Shown here piece by piece: positions 45,845 to 54,599 of a stretch of DNA of 64,000 nt. The position numbers were made by a program, and so were the translations under genes. This DNA is from Candidatus Gastranaerophilales bacterium. GTDB lineage: Bacteria > Cyanobacteriota > Vampirovibrionia > Gastranaerophilales > Gastranaerophilaceae. The notes below the pieces were generated by a model that was given only the letters and a program-made list of their open reading frames with translations, searched no databases and was not told the origin of the DNA. How positions within the stretch are numbered: position 1 is the first letter of the stretch; each line of letters opens with the position of its first letter. The DNA lies in contig CALUVV010000004.1 of the NCBI GenBank assembly GCA_944324305.1, forward strand, positions 158,652 to 222,651, read 5' to 3'.

Positions 45845-46387
45845 ATGGAAAAATTTAAACCTGTAGACCTGATTATTATTATTGGTGTAATTATTGCTTT
45901 GATTGTCGGATTTTTTACTTTCAAAAATTTCAGACAAACAGCTGCTAAACAAATCGAAGCAACTTCAAAAATATCTTTTCAGGTGTATATCAGAGGCGTA
46001 ACTTTGACGGGGAACGAAATTCCTTTGAAAGCCGATGATAAAACATTTATAAGCATCAGAAACGTTCCGTATTCGGATTTGGATATTTTAGATGTAAAAG
46101 CTGACAGAAAGAAAATAGTTTTGCCTATTTTGAACAGTAAAAAAGTTATGGTTGTGGAAGATCCTTCACAGGCAAATGTATATGACCTTGTGGTAACTCT
46201 TTCAGATACGGCAAAAATAACAAAAGACGGAGCTGTTGTCGGCGGAAACAAAATCAAAATGGGGCTTCCGATTACACTGGAAGGAAAAGACTATAAGTTT
46301 AACGGAACTGTATCGGACTTAAAGATTTTGCCTGTAACGGATGATGATAAATTCCACGGTTCATTAGAAACAAATGACAATGTTTAG
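45845..46387 (+). CDS. DUF4330 family membrane-anchored protein
   Basis: ATG 45845 follows a GGAGAG site at 7 bases, better than ATG 45830. A single N-terminal membrane helix (VDLIIIIGVIIALIVGFFTF) is followed by ~150 residues of beta-rich extracytoplasmic domain. The pattern fits DUF4330, a family of unknown function that I associate with Cyanobacteria and Firmicutes. The 3' end overlaps the O-antigen ligase-like gene by 14 bases, so they are coupled and may act together in surface polysaccharide assembly. Confidence 0.7.
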   Translation: MEKFKPVDLIIIIGVIIALIVGFFTFKNFRQTAAKQIEATSKISFQVYIRGVTLTGNEIPLKADDKTFISIRNVPYSDLDILDVKADRKKIVLPILNSKKVMVVEDPSQANVYDLVVTLSDTAKITKDGAVVGGNKIKMGLPITLEGKDYKFNGTVSDLKILPVTDDDKFHGSLETNDNV

Positions 46388-47702
46388 TAATTTAATAAGA
46401 TTTACTCAGGAAAAAACAGAATATTTATATGAAAACAGCTTGTTTTTGCAAAACATTGACAAACTTATTTTTGCGTCCGTTATTGCCGTATTTGTCTCAT
46501 CGACGGTAATGTCGTCGGATGTAATCGGATTTATTGCTTTGATAACGGTTTTTCTGACAATTGTCAAAATTTTGACCAAACCCGATGAAAGATTAGATTG
46601 CAAAAATTTTGAATTATGGCTTCTGGCTTATTTTATGATTGTAATTATAAGTCTTGCGGGGTCAACTTTATTTCACTTGAGCTTAAAAGGTTTTTTCAAA
46701 ACTTTTACATACCTGGCATTTTATTTTTCAATGGTTCAATTCTTTAAAAACAATAAAGATAAAGTTCCGTACGTTCTGGCGGCAATCGGAATTTGTGCCG
46801 GTTTTGAAGCTGCTGCCGGATTTTTGCAAAACTTTGCTCATGTTGATGAAATTTCAACCTGGCAGGATGTTTCAAAATTAAATCCGGAAGAAGTAATGAC
46901 AAGAGTTTACGGGACTTTAAAACCTTATAACCCTAATCTTTTGGGCGGGTATTTTGTGGCCTGTATTCCGTCATTATACGGTTTGGCGGCATATTTTTTC
47001 ATTGATAAGAAATATAAATTATCAGCAGCAGGATTGATATTAGCTCTTTTATCAACAATCACTTTATTTTTAACCGGCTGCCGCGGTTCATATATCGGTA
47101 TGATGGTTATTTTCATGGGTATGTTTGCTGTTTCGGCAAAATATTTATGGAACAATTATAAACAAATTTATTTAACCGCAGTAGGCAGTGTTATTGCGTT
47201 AGGAACTGCCGCAGTACTATTTGTTTCTTCTCTTAGAGCAAGAGTTCTTTCCATATTTGCAATGCGTCAGGATTCTTCAAACTCGTTCAGGTTTAATGTT
47301 TACAATTCTTCCGTTGAGATGTTTAAGGATAACTGGCTGTTGGGTATAGGCGTCGGAAATCAAAATTTCCGTGAAATTTACGGTCTTTATATGAAAACCG
47401 GTTTTGATGCTTTAAGTGCTTACAATATATTTCTTGAAATTGCTGTTGAAAGCGGTATTTTTGCTCTCATTGCATTTATGGGATTTTTGATTACATTAAT
47501 AAAAAATTCAATTAATTTTATATTAAAATCAACTGATACAAAAGCAGTGATTATGGCATCAGCCGCGATTATTTCCGTAATTGCGGTTTGTATTCACGGT
47601 CTGGTTGATACTGTATTTTTCAGACCGCAAATACAATTTGTTTTCTGGACAATGGTTGCCGCTGCCAGAACTATTATTTTTACCACGGATAATCGTCTTT
47701 AA
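46374..47702 (+). CDS. O-antigen ligase/polymerase-like membrane protein
   Basis: A 442-residue protein with about ten hydrophobic segments and the large periplasmic loop of the Wzy/WaaL (Wzy_C) family in the second half, around MRQDSSNSFRFNVYNSSVEM and NWLLGIGVGNQNFREIYG, with the typical GxGxGNF-like motif. It would ligate or polymerise surface glycans at the periplasmic face of the inner membrane. ATG 46374 and 46380 are both possible. Its 3' end overlaps the convergent pilin-like gene by 23 bases. Confidence 0.8.
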   Translation: MTMFSNLIRFTQEKTEYLYENSLFLQNIDKLIFASVIAVFVSSTVMSSDVIGFIALITVFLTIVKILTKPDERLDCKNFELWLLAYFMIVIISLAGSTLFHLSLKGFFKTFTYLAFYFSMVQFFKNNKDKVPYVLAAIGICAGFEAAAGFLQNFAHVDEISTWQDVSKLNPEEVMTRVYGTLKPYNPNLLGGYFVACIPSLYGLAAYFFIDKKYKLSAAGLILALLSTITLFLTGCRGSYIGMMVIFMGMFAVSAKYLWNNYKQIYLTAVGSVIALGTAAVLFVSSLRARVLSIFAMRQDSSNSFRFNVYNSSVEMFKDNWLLGIGVGNQNFREIYGLYMKTGFDALSAYNIFLEIAVESGIFALIAFMGFLITLIKNSINFILKSTDTKAVIMASAAIISVIAVCIHGLVDTVFFRPQIQFVFWTMVAAARTIIFTTDNRL

Positions 47703-48449
47703 TTTCCCAGCCGTCTGCCATGATTAGTGCTGAACACCAAATCCCTTTGCTTTTGGCGTTACAGGCATACTCCGCAGTGCTTTTTAATTTATTTCTGTCA
47801 AGGGTATCATACTTTCCGCCATTTATGCCGCCGTCTTTGTAACCGTATGGAACAAGCCCGTCAGGTGAAATAATCGAAAATACAAAAAAATCTTTTCCGA
47901 GCTGATTAGGCTTTTTGAACCCGTTAATGTCAATCGTAACGGATTTATATTTTGACTGCCCGTCATGTGTCATAATCCCCATAATTGAGCCGTTGCTGAG
48001 ATATATATAGAAACTGTCCTGTTTTGTGCACCAGACTTCAGACGTGCATTTTGTGCCGTTCAAATTATTTACTGTATACTCTTTTTTAAACTCCCTGTTT
48101 TGCAGCTCTTTATTTTTAATAAAATAAGTTTGTAAATACTTGTAATAAAAGTCTGTTCCGCTAAGCGTAAAGTCCCAGTCCGAAGTATCACCGTTTTGCA
48201 GTTCGGAAAGCTTAACGGCTTGAGATATTTCTGTATAAGCCTTTTTTAATTGTGTAACCGTAACTTGCTTTTTGTAGTTTGCTACCAGAACAGGTAAAGT
48301 CAATGACGCAACTACACCTATAATTCCTAAAGTAATCAAAACTTCCGCTAAAGTGAATGCCCTGAAAAAAATAATACAAAGCCCTGTATTCCGCGTCAAA
48401 CGGCACGCTTGCGGGGGGGGGGCAATCTCAAAGTTGTATCTGTAGCCAT
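47680..48449 (-). CDS. Type IV pilin-like protein 4, frame-shifted at a G10 tract
   Basis: The ATG at 48449 has a strong AAAGGAG site and reads MATDTTLRLPPP. The ten C of the coding strand (G at 48413-48422) lead to an early TGA. With 11 (or 8) the product is 256 residues with a 31-residue leader ending in Ala and the class III signal FTLAEVLITLGIIGVVASLT. The body differs from pilins 1-3 (VANYKKQVTVTQLKKAYTEI), has four Cys, and ends CSALIMADGWEIKDDYPW. An open frame reaching back to 48507 in the downstream frame lacks a binding site. The tract is on the template strand here, opposite to the other pilins. Confidence 0.72.
48413..48422 (+). repeat. G10 tract (C-G10-C) in pilin-like gene 4
   Basis: Ten G on the plus strand (ten C in the minus-strand gene), flanked by C on both sides. 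The frame is closed at 10 and open at 11 or 8. Confidence 0.9.
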
Positions 48450-48584
48450 TTCTAACTCCTTTTATTATATACAATTTTATTATTTCCGATTTTGAGATTT
48501 TTGTCAACAGGGGTTATTTATTAAGCTTATATAAAGGCATGGAAATACTGTGCTAAACTTATATTATAGAGAAGGAGAAATTTT

Positions 48585-49709
48585 ATGATACCTATTTTAG
48601 ATTCAAAACGCCAATATGCTGCTATTGGCACGGAAGTGGAAAAAGCTGTTTGCGAAGTTTTACGTTCCGGTTCTTATATTTTAGGACCGAATACAAAAGC
48701 TTTGGAACAGGAATTAGCGGATTTTATCGGCTGTAAATATACAGTAGGCTTAAATTCCGGAACGGATGCATTACACCTTGCTTTACGCGCCCTTGATATC
48801 GGTGCGGGTGATGAAGTTATAACGGTTGCTTTCACATTTGTAGCGACTACCGAAGCTATAGGTATCGTGGGTGCAAAACCTGTTTTCGTTGATATTGACG
48901 AAGATACATTTAATTTGGACGCTTCAAAATTAGAAGCTGCAATTACTCCGAAAACAAAAGCAATTATACCTGTTCACTTATACGGTCAGCCTTGTGATAT
49001 GGATACTATTATGGCTGTTGCAAAAAAACATAATATCCATGTAATAGAAGACTGCTGCCAGGCAATCGGTGCTTTGTATAAAGGTAAAATGGTCGGAACT
49101 TTCGGAGATTTCGGCTGTTTAAGTTTCTATCCTACCAAAAACTTAGGCGGTATGGGAGACGGCGGTCTTATTATGACAAGTGATGAAAAATTACGTGACA
49201 GAGTTGTTGCCCTCAGAAACCATGGCGGTGCTGTCCGCTACCATCATGATGAAATCGGTGTAAACAGCCGTCTTGATGAAATTCAGGCTGCAATTTTACG
49301 CGTTAAACTTCCTCATATTAAAGAATGGAACGAAGCAAGACGTAAACACGCTTATTACTATAACGAATTGTTTAAAGATTGTGAGGATATTCAAACTCCC
49401 GTTGAATTGGATGATACATATTGCGTTTATCACCAGTACACCGTAAAAATTCCTAACCGCGATGAAGTTCATAAAATGCTTCAGGAACGCGGTATAGGTG
49501 CAATGCTTTATTATCCTATTCCGCTGCATTTGCAGAAAGTTCATGAATATTTAGGCGTGGGCAAAGGTTCACTTCCTGTTTCCGAAAAAAATACGGAAAT
49601 GGTTATTTCATTACCTATGTTCCCTGAATTAACGGAAGAAGAACAGAGAACCGTTGCATCAACTTTGATTGAATGCATTGAAAAATCAAAAGCAAAAGCT
49701 TCGGTATAG
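48585..49709 (+). CDS. DegT/DnrJ/EryC1/StrS sugar aminotransferase
   Basis: A 374-residue PLP enzyme that aminates nucleotide-linked keto sugars for surface glycans. Motifs include LNSGTDALHLALRAL (cofactor phosphate binding, about 60-74), HLYGQPCDMDTI, VIEDCCQAIGALYKG with the PLP-binding Asp (about 155-169), SFYPTKNLGGMGDGG with the Schiff-base Lys (about 184-198) and HGGAVRYHHDEIGVNSRLDE. AGAAGGAGAA binding site. Its neighbours include O-antigen-type genes, although the pilin-like gene lies between them. Confidence 0.92.
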   Translation: MIPILDSKRQYAAIGTEVEKAVCEVLRSGSYILGPNTKALEQELADFIGCKYTVGLNSGTDALHLALRALDIGAGDEVITVAFTFVATTEAIGIVGAKPVFVDIDEDTFNLDASKLEAAITPKTKAIIPVHLYGQPCDMDTIMAVAKKHNIHVIEDCCQAIGALYKGKMVGTFGDFGCLSFYPTKNLGGMGDGGLIMTSDEKLRDRVVALRNHGGAVRYHHDEIGVNSRLDEIQAAILRVKLPHIKEWNEARRKHAYYYNELFKDCEDIQTPVELDDTYCVYHQYTVKIPNRDEVHKMLQERGIGAMLYYPIPLHLQKVHEYLGVGKGSLPVSEKNTEMVISLPMFPELTEEEQRTVASTLIECIEKSKAKASV

Positions 49710-49721
49710 CCAAAGTAATAG

Positions 49722-49760
49722 AAAAAAGACGATGCCTGTTAAAAAGGTATCGTCTTTTTT
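49722..49760. terminator. Bidirectional terminator after the aminotransferase gene
   Basis: AAAAAAGACGATGCC pairs with GGTATCGTCTTTTTT (one G-T pair) around a 9-base loop. It serves the convergent genes on both sides. Confidence 0.85.
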
Positions 49761-50047
49761 TATGCGGTAAATATTCTGGTTGCTGTTTCGGGCGGTCTGA
49801 AGAAAGGGTTTAATCCTACATTATTTCCGCCGTCATTAAACGCAATATCAAAATTTCTGGAATCAAACTTCGTTGTAGTGTGCTGTGCTGTCAAACTTAA
49901 AAATTGGTTTTGATTATTAAACTGTGAAACCTTGCTGTAATCGTAATCCGTATTTTGCAGAGTAATTTTTTCAACAGCAGACGTAGATGCCGGTTGAACA
50001 CCCGATATTGCTTCTATTCCGTTTAATCCGCCTTGACCGTTTGCCAT
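49760..50047 (-). CDS. Small hypothetical protein, 95 aa
   Basis: Unrecognised. Begins MANGQGGLNGIEAISGVQPA, Ser/Thr/Asn-rich, no membrane segment, ends ETATRIFTA. It shares NGIEA and the nearby QP with the 68-residue protein at 7734-7940. A GAGGAT binding site precedes the ATG. It follows the 87-residue gene by 12 bases; the two form a small operon. Confidence 0.55.
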   Translation of the reverse strand: MANGQGGLNGIEAISGVQPASTSAVEKITLQNTDYDYSKVSQFNNQNQFLSLTAQHTTTKFDSRNFDIAFNDGGNNVGLNPFFRPPETATRIFTA

Positions 50048-50059
50048 ATTATCCTCTTT

Positions 50060-50323
50060 TTACGCAAATAAGTTTAATGTTCTTGTAACTTCTTCACAGA
50101 AACCGTTTTTGTATGTATATTCAGTCGGAGGCTCTCCGTTAACCTGCCCGACATATCCTTCTGTCGGATACTGCCACAAACCCAAACTTCTGGTGTTTGC
50201 GAACGGGTTTTCGCCTCCGACCGTGTTAACGGAATGTCTGCTGATATCTGTATATAATTTTACGGCTTCTACCGGAAAAGTTTTTTCGCGGTAAACAGCA
50301 TCAACTTTGCCTATTGCTGTCAT
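50060..50323 (-). CDS. Small hypothetical protein, 87 aa
   Basis: Unrecognised. Begins MTAIGKVDAVYREKTFPVEA, contains a Gly/Pro-rich middle (LWQYPTEGYVGQVNGEPPTE) and ends TRTLNLFA. No membrane segment. AGGAAAAT precedes the ATG. First gene of a two-gene operon with the 95-residue protein. Composition resembles the small proteins at 7734-8214. Confidence 0.55.
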   Translation of the reverse strand: MTAIGKVDAVYREKTFPVEAVKLYTDISRHSVNTVGGENPFANTRSLGLWQYPTEGYVGQVNGEPPTEYTYKNGFCEEVTRTLNLFA

Positions 50324-50544
50324 GATAAATTTTCCTATTAGATACGTTATATATATAAAGTATATAAAAGTTTAAAAATTGCCTTTTTATAAATTAATCC
50401 CTTAATATAATTTAACATATCCGGCCGCATTATTTTATGCCCATAAAAACAAAAAATATAACACTATATTAAGTTTTGTAAAGTGTAAATTCTACACTAT
50501 ATGGGCATTTTCGGAACTGCCCGAAAAAATATTAATCCATTCTA

Positions 50545-50573
50545 TTGACATTTAAAATCTTATATGCAATAAT
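50545..50573 (+). promoter_or_regulatory. Strong-looking orphan promoter
   Basis: TTGACA at 50545-50550, 17-base spacer, AATAAT at 50568-50573. There is no gene on the plus strand downstream before a terminator, so it would produce only a short RNA. Confidence 0.5.
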
Positions 50574-50579
50574 AATTAC

Positions 50580-50719
50580 ATAAGATTTAAGTGTAGTCGA
50601 AACACTAAATATAAATAGATTCATTAACCCCAAAAACATATAAACTCCTAAATAATAAACACTAAAAGAGACCATTAGGATGCAGAAAACGACCCACTCA
50701 GAAATGAGTGGTTTTTTTT
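50580..50719 (+). ncRNA. Candidate small RNA, about 140 nt
   Basis: The 394-base gap between 50323 and 50718 has no convincing gene. It does contain a near-consensus promoter and, 120 bases on, a strong terminator (50694-50719). The predicted transcript includes a small hairpin AGTGT / ACACT at about 50592-50610. No known RNA family is recognised. A 16-codon open frame near the 3' end lacks a binding site. The rest of the gap (50324-50540) is AT-rich with no feature I can name. Confidence 0.4.
50694..50719 (+). terminator. Terminator of the candidate small RNA
   Basis: CCACTCA / TGAGTGG stem with a GAAA tetraloop and eight T. Confidence 0.85.
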
Positions 50720-51446
50720 ATATTCTGTAGTCTATCTCATGTTTCTCAAAAAGGTTATTAAAGAAAGATTTATTTTCTTTTATATCTTTAATTGTCAAAC
50801 TCATAGATAAATCCTCTTTAAAATTCATACCTGCTGATGAGGCGGTACCGTTCCAGGGAAGATGTTCTTCTTTCATTTTATTAACATAGGATACAATGAA
50901 ATCAGGAAGTTCTGTGTAGTAATTATGTTCATTGTTTATTGCCCCGTTAATAAATATGTCGGCAAATATGTCATCTGCCTTTTTAGAGAATTCTTTCATT
51001 GAAGGTTCTTTTATGGATGCTATTTTGTTAAGAATATCCATCATTGAATCATAGGTTAATATTTCCGGACGGAATTTATATTTTAAATGAAACGGGATTG
51101 CTTCATTAAGAGAAAATATTTTTATTTTTCCCAGATTATTTTCGATTACATCAATAATACTTGCAAGACGCATTATTTCTCCTAACCCTTTGTGTTCACC
51201 GTTACTGTATGCGTCTATACGGTGACCGTGGAGAACTTTATCGTTTATCTTAAAACTGTTTACGCCTACAACATCATTATTTTTATCTGTTAGTATAGTT
51301 TTCAATTTGTCTTCATATTTAATTGTTGATGCGAAAACATGTTCACCCTCATTAGTCAGGGCATTTAATGAACTGATAACTTTATATTGCCCGATTTGCC
51401 CGATTTGCAGCTTCGGGGGGGGGGCGATTTTACTGAACTTTATCAT
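50718..51446 (-). CDS. GNAT-like hypothetical protein with N-terminal G10/C10 tract
   Basis: A 242-residue protein. The middle (SNGEHKGLGEIMRLASIIDV through NLGKIKIFSLNEAIPFHLKY and KF) resembles the acetyl-CoA-binding and following strands of GNAT acetyltransferases. The acetyl-CoA loop is not canonical. The C-terminal ~100 residues are helical and unrecognised. Codons 7-11 (IAPPPK) are made by the ten C of the coding strand (G at 51415-51424), in frame at ten; a change of one base would abolish translation after 11 residues. The ATG lacks a strong binding site. Confidence 0.55.
   Translation of the reverse strand: MIKFSKIAPPPKLQIGQIGQYKVISSLNALTNEGEHVFASTIKYEDKLKTILTDKNNDVVGVNSFKINDKVLHGHRIDAYSNGEHKGLGEIMRLASIIDVIENNLGKIKIFSLNEAIPFHLKYKFRPEILTYDSMMDILNKIASIKEPSMKEFSKKADDIFADIFINGAINNEHNYYTELPDFIVSYVNKMKEEHLPWNGTASSAGMNFKEDLSMSLTIKDIKENKSFFNNLFEKHEIDYRI
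51415..51424 (+). repeat. G10 tract (C-G10-C) in the GNAT-like gene
   Basis: Ten G on the plus strand (ten C in the minus-strand gene), flanked by TTC and CGA. In frame at ten, encoding Pro-Pro-Pro near the N-terminus. Confidence 0.9.
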
Positions 51447-51479
51447 GCCGTATTTAAAAACCGTAAATAAATTTTTTTT

Positions 51480-52073
51480 TCAGATTTTATTTATAATTAT
51501 TAAGTTTCTTGTGTGATTTTCTTCCAGCGGCAGGTCGTATTTTATTATATCTGTGATTTGTGCATTATATTTTTTCAAAACATTCTTTGCATCTTTAATT
51601 TCTTCTTCGGTACGAATTGATTTATATGCGACGAAATATCCGTTTTTATTTAAAAGCGGCATTGCATAACCGGTTATTATTTTTAAAGGTGCAACCGCAC
51701 GTGATGTAACAATATCAAATTTATCTTTAATATTTTCAGCTCTGTCGCATATTGTATGCAAATTTTGAATATTAAGCACGGCTTTTATATTTTCAATTGC
51801 ATTAATTTTTTTTCTTATGCTGTCTAAAGCGAAAACTTCAATATCAGGGTAAGCCAGAGCTGTAGGAACGGAAGGAAAGCCGCCGCCTGTTCCTATATCA
51901 AGAAGTTTTTCGGCCGAAGGTTTATATTTTTCAAAGAATTTTTCTATTGAAAGGCTGTCAAAAATATGCTTTTCCCACAAAAATTTTTCATCATTTTTAG
52001 AGATAAGATTAAGTTTGGAATTTTGGTTTAAAAAAGCTTTTATATAGTCATTAAAAAATTCTTTATTTTTCAT
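51480..52073 (-). CDS. rsmG: 16S rRNA (guanine-527-N7)-methyltransferase
   Basis: RsmG (GidB) methylates G527 of 16S rRNA using SAM. The 197-residue product has the family start (LNLISKNDEKFLWEKHIFDS), the SAM loop LLDIGTGGGFPSVP (about residues 56-69), the acidic residue after strand 2 (VFALDSIRKKINAI) and the conserved IVTSRAVAPL (about 113). The start overlaps the stop of the ATPase-TPR gene (ATGA), so they are coupled. Intact. Confidence 0.94.
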   Translation of the reverse strand: MKNKEFFNDYIKAFLNQNSKLNLISKNDEKFLWEKHIFDSLSIEKFFEKYKPSAEKLLDIGTGGGFPSVPTALAYPDIEVFALDSIRKKINAIENIKAVLNIQNLHTICDRAENIKDKFDIVTSRAVAPLKIITGYAMPLLNKNGYFVAYKSIRTEEEIKDAKNVLKKYNAQITDIIKYDLPLEENHTRNLIIINKI

Positions 52074-54403
52074 TGTATTCCTAATTTCTGTATATCATTA
52101 ATCCGTAATTCAATTTTCATAATATTGTCACCGGTAAAATTGTTAAGAGCAAGCTTATGTGCATTTTCATAGTGTTTCAGAGCTGTTTTATAATCTTTTT
52201 TGTTGTAATAAAAATCACCGAGTGCAACATCTGATGATGCAATATAAAAATCTTCATTTAATTCAACTGCACAGGCTTTTGCTTTTTTAAGATATTCGAG
52301 GCTTTTTTCAGGTGCTTTGTATGAATTTATCTCCGCAAGTTTCATGGAAGAAACATATATGCCGTTATAGTTTTGTTTTAATTCATCTAAGCGGAGACTT
52401 TCCTGTAAATATTTTACTGCTAAATCAGATTTGCCGTTTTCATCATAAACAGATGCAAGGTTTGCCAGTGCTGATGAAAGATAAAGATTAATATTCGGAT
52501 CTTGAGAGGTTTCAACACATTTTTTGTAATATTTAACGGCGGTTTCAATATCGCCGTCTTCATCACAGTTAAGCGCGTATTTGAAATATAATTCGGCAAG
52601 AACATTTTTCTCAATTCCGGTGACAGATGCCGGAAGTGCTTCTTTGATACTGTTCCCGGTAATATTTGCAAGCAGAAGTTTTGACTTGATTTTTAAATTG
52701 GGTGAAATATCTTCATCAAGTACCTCGTTAAGAATGTTTTCCGCTCTGTCACGTTTAAATGTTATATAGTAAATATTTGCTATTTCATATTTACATTCGT
52801 TTATTTTTTCCGTATCGCCGGTTGATACATAAAATTCAACCGCCAGTTCAAAATATTTTAACGCATTAAACCAGTCAGACATTTTATTAAAGTTTTGAGC
52901 CAGTTTTGTATAAAGCAAAGGAAGAAATGTGTAATAATCATCGTCAGTATTCATTGTTAATGCTTTTTGATAAATCATTACCACTTTTTGATAGTTAAAC
53001 TTTTGTTCTTCCTGTTTTGCGAGATTAATCAAATTAACCAGTGATAAATTTTTTATTTCTTCAAGAGCTTTGTTCTGTTGATTTGATATATCTACAAATT
53101 TGTTTATTGAATTTGCTATTTTATTCATAATTACATTTTCATCTTCCTCGGAAGCAAAAATAAATGAAATCTGTTTAATTTTTTCCTCTTTTTCCTGCTT
53201 TGTATTTATGATTTCTTGAGAAATTTTTTGTTCGATAAACTGCACTTCGGGAACAGGTTTTTGCGGTAAAACAGGTTTTTTAGGTATAAAAAGGCTGTGA
53301 TATTCGATTTCTCTGCGCATTGTCTGCCGCGAAATCAATAAGTCTCTTTCGAGAGGTTTCAGCGGTAATTGTGTATTATATAATTCAACGCAGTTTTTAT
53401 GTATTTTTATGGCAATATTTTCCGCTATTGAGTTTTCCGCAATAACTTTATAATAATCCTGCAGATAAATCATTGAACCTTCTCTTGTTAAAACCAGATT
53501 GTCGGTAAAATAGGCAATTTTATCGGCGTCATAAAGATTTAATGTTTTTAAAAGGTTAATGTTAACCGGGTGGCGCATGATTGTAAGAAATCTTAAAAGA
53601 TGCCCGCTGACAGGGTCCACCAGAGAAAGCGCTTCCCGTAAAATAAAATCATTAAATGATAGAAAACTTTTTGTAAAACCTGATAAAAAGTCTGTTAAAC
53701 CGAGTTTTCTTATCTGCATAATTTTAATTGCAAGTGATGTATAAAAAAAGTATCCACGCGAATATTTATATAACTCGTCCGATAATGGGCCTATCTGCTT
53801 AATATCTTCGGATTTAAGATATTTTTCAAAAATTCCTTTATCTAAAGCCGTAACGGAAACTTTTTCGTAATCAATATTGTTAAAATCTTCGTAATCGAAT
53901 TTTCTTGCAATAACAATTATTTTAACTTTTTCTGATTTTGCAATGTGTGAAAAAAAGTTTAGTATTTCTTGTTTATTATCTTTTAAAATCTGTTCAAAAG
54001 AATTAATAGCAATCACTATTGGCTTACTTATAGATTCAAAATAGGCATTAATTTTCTGCGTAAAATTTTCAGTCCGAACTTTTGGAACCTGAATGACATT
54101 TTGCGCGGTAAGTCTTTTAAAGCAGTCAAAAAATTCCAGCAAAATATCATCAAGAATTGTTGTCTCGAAACAGTTGTATTTTAACGTAATAACATCATCT
54201 TTCAAAAACGAAAGAGCCTGGTTTACAACATAAATTTTTCCGGTACCCATAAACCCGTTTACCAAAAGCAGAGGAGTACCGGAAGTAAAAAAAGCAGTAA
54301 TTTTTTCTATTCTGCCGATATTATTTTCAATAAGAAAAGGGTTAATTCCGATATCTTGTTTTAATATTGCTTTTTTGTCCGCAGCTTCTGTTATAAATTC
54401 CAT
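52070..54403 (-). CDS. P-loop ATPase-like and TPR-repeat protein, 777 aa
   Basis: The N-terminal ~330 residues resemble an AAA/STAND-type ATPase. The P-loop GFMGTGKI at residues 50-57 lacks the usual Ser/Thr after Lys, and the Walker B-like strand (IVIAINSFEQIL, about 132) lacks the second acidic residue, so ATP hydrolysis is doubtful. After a charged linker (about 370-430) come at least six TPR-like repeats (about 470-770) such as EQKFNYQKVVMIYQKAL, DWFNALKYFELAVEFY and DIETAVKYYKKCVE. It could be a signalling scaffold. It is upstream of rsmG with a four-base overlap. No close family recognised. Confidence 0.7.
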   Translation of the reverse strand: MEFITEAADKKAILKQDIGINPFLIENNIGRIEKITAFFTSGTPLLLVNGFMGTGKIYVVNQALSFLKDDVITLKYNCFETTILDDILLEFFDCFKRLTAQNVIQVPKVRTENFTQKINAYFESISKPIVIAINSFEQILKDNKQEILNFFSHIAKSEKVKIIVIARKFDYEDFNNIDYEKVSVTALDKGIFEKYLKSEDIKQIGPLSDELYKYSRGYFFYTSLAIKIMQIRKLGLTDFLSGFTKSFLSFNDFILREALSLVDPVSGHLLRFLTIMRHPVNINLLKTLNLYDADKIAYFTDNLVLTREGSMIYLQDYYKVIAENSIAENIAIKIHKNCVELYNTQLPLKPLERDLLISRQTMRREIEYHSLFIPKKPVLPQKPVPEVQFIEQKISQEIINTKQEKEEKIKQISFIFASEEDENVIMNKIANSINKFVDISNQQNKALEEIKNLSLVNLINLAKQEEQKFNYQKVVMIYQKALTMNTDDDYYTFLPLLYTKLAQNFNKMSDWFNALKYFELAVEFYVSTGDTEKINECKYEIANIYYITFKRDRAENILNEVLDEDISPNLKIKSKLLLANITGNSIKEALPASVTGIEKNVLAELYFKYALNCDEDGDIETAVKYYKKCVETSQDPNINLYLSSALANLASVYDENGKSDLAVKYLQESLRLDELKQNYNGIYVSSMKLAEINSYKAPEKSLEYLKKAKACAVELNEDFYIASSDVALGDFYYNKKDYKTALKHYENAHKLALNNFTGDNIMKIELRINDIQKLGIQ

Positions 54404-54492
54404 AAAGCTATATTAATAGATTTCTTAAAATTTTGCAAATCAAATATTTTTATAGTACAATCTTATTACAATAGTAAACCAAGGGGAAACGG

Positions 54493-54597
54493 ATGGAATT
54501 TTTCAGAAAGCACCAGAGGGCAATAGTCGCAATAATTGCAGTAACTTTCATTGCGTGGACTGTCGGATTAATGCTGTTGCCTCTTATGGTTAAATAG
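54493..54597 (+). CDS. Single-pass membrane microprotein, 34 aa
   Basis: A short frame with an AAGGGGAAA binding site, reading MEFFRKHQRAIVAIIAVTFI and ending MLLPLMVK. It has a basic N-terminus then one membrane helix, like the anchor segment of SurA/PpiD-type chaperones but with nothing after it. It lies two bases before the M23 peptidase gene, so it is probably the first gene of that operon. Could be a small accessory protein or the remnant of a longer one. Confidence 0.5.
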   Translation: MEFFRKHQRAIVAIIAVTFIAWTVGLMLLPLMVK

Positions 54598-54599
54598 AT

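Noticed and set aside
48407..48507. Long leader for pilin 4 starting at 48507
   Set aside because: It reads through the natural start region in another frame and has no binding site; ATG 48449 has an excellent one.
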